40,970 nt of DNA from SIG480 sp045595605 (lineage in GTDB: Bacteria > Bacillota > Clostridia > Oscillospirales > JAAYXM01): assembly GCA_045595605.1 (NCBI GenBank), contig JAZOAS010000151.1, positions 1-40,970 of the forward strand, in the 5' to 3' direction. Each line of letters begins with the position of its first letter. Positions within the stretch are counted from its first letter, which is position 1. Shown in pieces: positions 40,821 to 40,970 of this stretch. The position numbers and the translations under genes are program-made. The notes under the pieces were generated by a model. The model did no database searches. It had not been told where the DNA came from and worked only from the letters and a program-made list of their open reading frames with translations.

Positions 40821-40852
40821 ATATATGGCCTGTCTCTCGAAAAGCCATATAT
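40821..40852 (-). other. Inverted repeat between the promoter and tRNA-Ser(UGA)
   Basis: Arms ATATATGGC (40821-40829) and GCCATATAT (40844-40852). It overlaps the expected start of transcription, so at least part of one arm may be outside the RNA. No T run follows on the minus strand, so it is not a terminator for the gene upstream. Confidence 0.45.
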
Positions 40853-40853
40853 G

Positions 40854-40882
40854 ATTTTAACAAAAAACAAGCGCGTTGTCAA
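40854..40882 (-). promoter_or_regulatory. Promoter of tRNA-Ser(UGA)
   Basis: TTGACA (40877-40882), 17-base spacer, TAAAAT (40854-40859) on the minus strand, 9 bases past the stop of the neighbouring gene. Confidence 0.88.
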
Positions 40883-40890
40883 GAAGTTTT

Positions 40891-40970
40891 TTACTGAATA
40901 TTTTCGACTTCCGGAGTATTTCCTTCAATGCTTACTTCGGCCTTCAACGGAACTATTGCAATATAGCTGT
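40891..40970 (-). CDS. C-terminal end of an unidentified protein (partial)
   Basis: A minus-strand frame open from the window edge with 25 codons to a TAA at 40891. It reads SYIAIVPLKAEVSIEGNTPE then VENIQ. The other two minus-strand frames are closed by stops in this stretch, which supports a real gene end. Too short to identify. Confidence 0.5.
   Translation of the reverse strand, partial: SYIAIVPLKAEVSIEGNTPEVENIQ

Overview
The window looks like a chromosome segment of an anaerobic, endospore-forming Gram-positive bacterium of the class Clostridia, probably an uncultured gut lineage. The evidence is a germination protease (gpr), a PdaA-type spore-cortex deacetylase, AddAB rather than RecBCD, a V-type ATPase, an Rnf operon, and GGAGG-type ribosome binding sites almost everywhere. 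Base composition looks moderate by eye. No rRNA, CRISPR array, transposase or prophage structural gene was seen. The species cannot be named from the sequence.

Layout. (1) 1-9745, plus strand: the end of a V-type ATPase operon (end of subunit F, then A, B, D). It runs without a visible break into an ATP-grasp ligase, a PHP hydrolase, a polysaccharide deacetylase, a CDF metal transporter and a GNAT-like acyltransferase, and closes with a strong terminator. (2) 9744-16531, minus strand: addB-addA. Divergent from it are hflX and a YigZ/IMPACT gene (16659-18540). (3) 18541-23508: a 316-base gap with two terminators and a structured segment, an AEC transporter, tRNA-Leu(GAG), a small membrane protein, tRNA-Ser(GCU) beside a remnant of a second tRNA end, a multi-pass membrane protein, prmA and pdaA. 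(4) 23509-28766: an M23 peptidase with LysM and G5 domains under a promoter that carries three WalR-like boxes, a HAD hydrolase, thyA-folA, gpr and rpsT. (5) 28948-34412: an Rnf operon in the order C-D-G-E-A. A 50-residue membrane peptide sits where rnfB is expected, followed by a coupled glycoside-hydrolase-like gene. (6) 34399-40970: a polysaccharide deacetylase, malic enzyme, an SDR-acyl-ACP thioesterase pair, ybaK, a lipoprotein, a small amidase, an AT-rich NUDIX gene, a row of small compensating hairpins, tRNA-Ser(UGA) and the end of one more gene.

How the parts fit. The Rnf complex couples ferredoxin and NAD to an ion gradient, and the V-type ATPase exchanges that gradient with ATP, so the window holds two halves of an anaerobic energy circuit. 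Malic enzyme supplies pyruvate and NAD(P)H. Several genes (three deacetylase-family proteins, an M23 peptidase, an amidase, gpr) point to cell-wall remodelling and sporulation.

The points most worth checking are the Rnf operon without a recognisable RnfB, the ATP-grasp/PHP/deacetylase cassette inside the V-ATPase operon, the phased WalR-like boxes around 25177-25336, the hairpin array at 40525-40677, and ybaK transcription that seems to run antisense through the whole lipoprotein gene.
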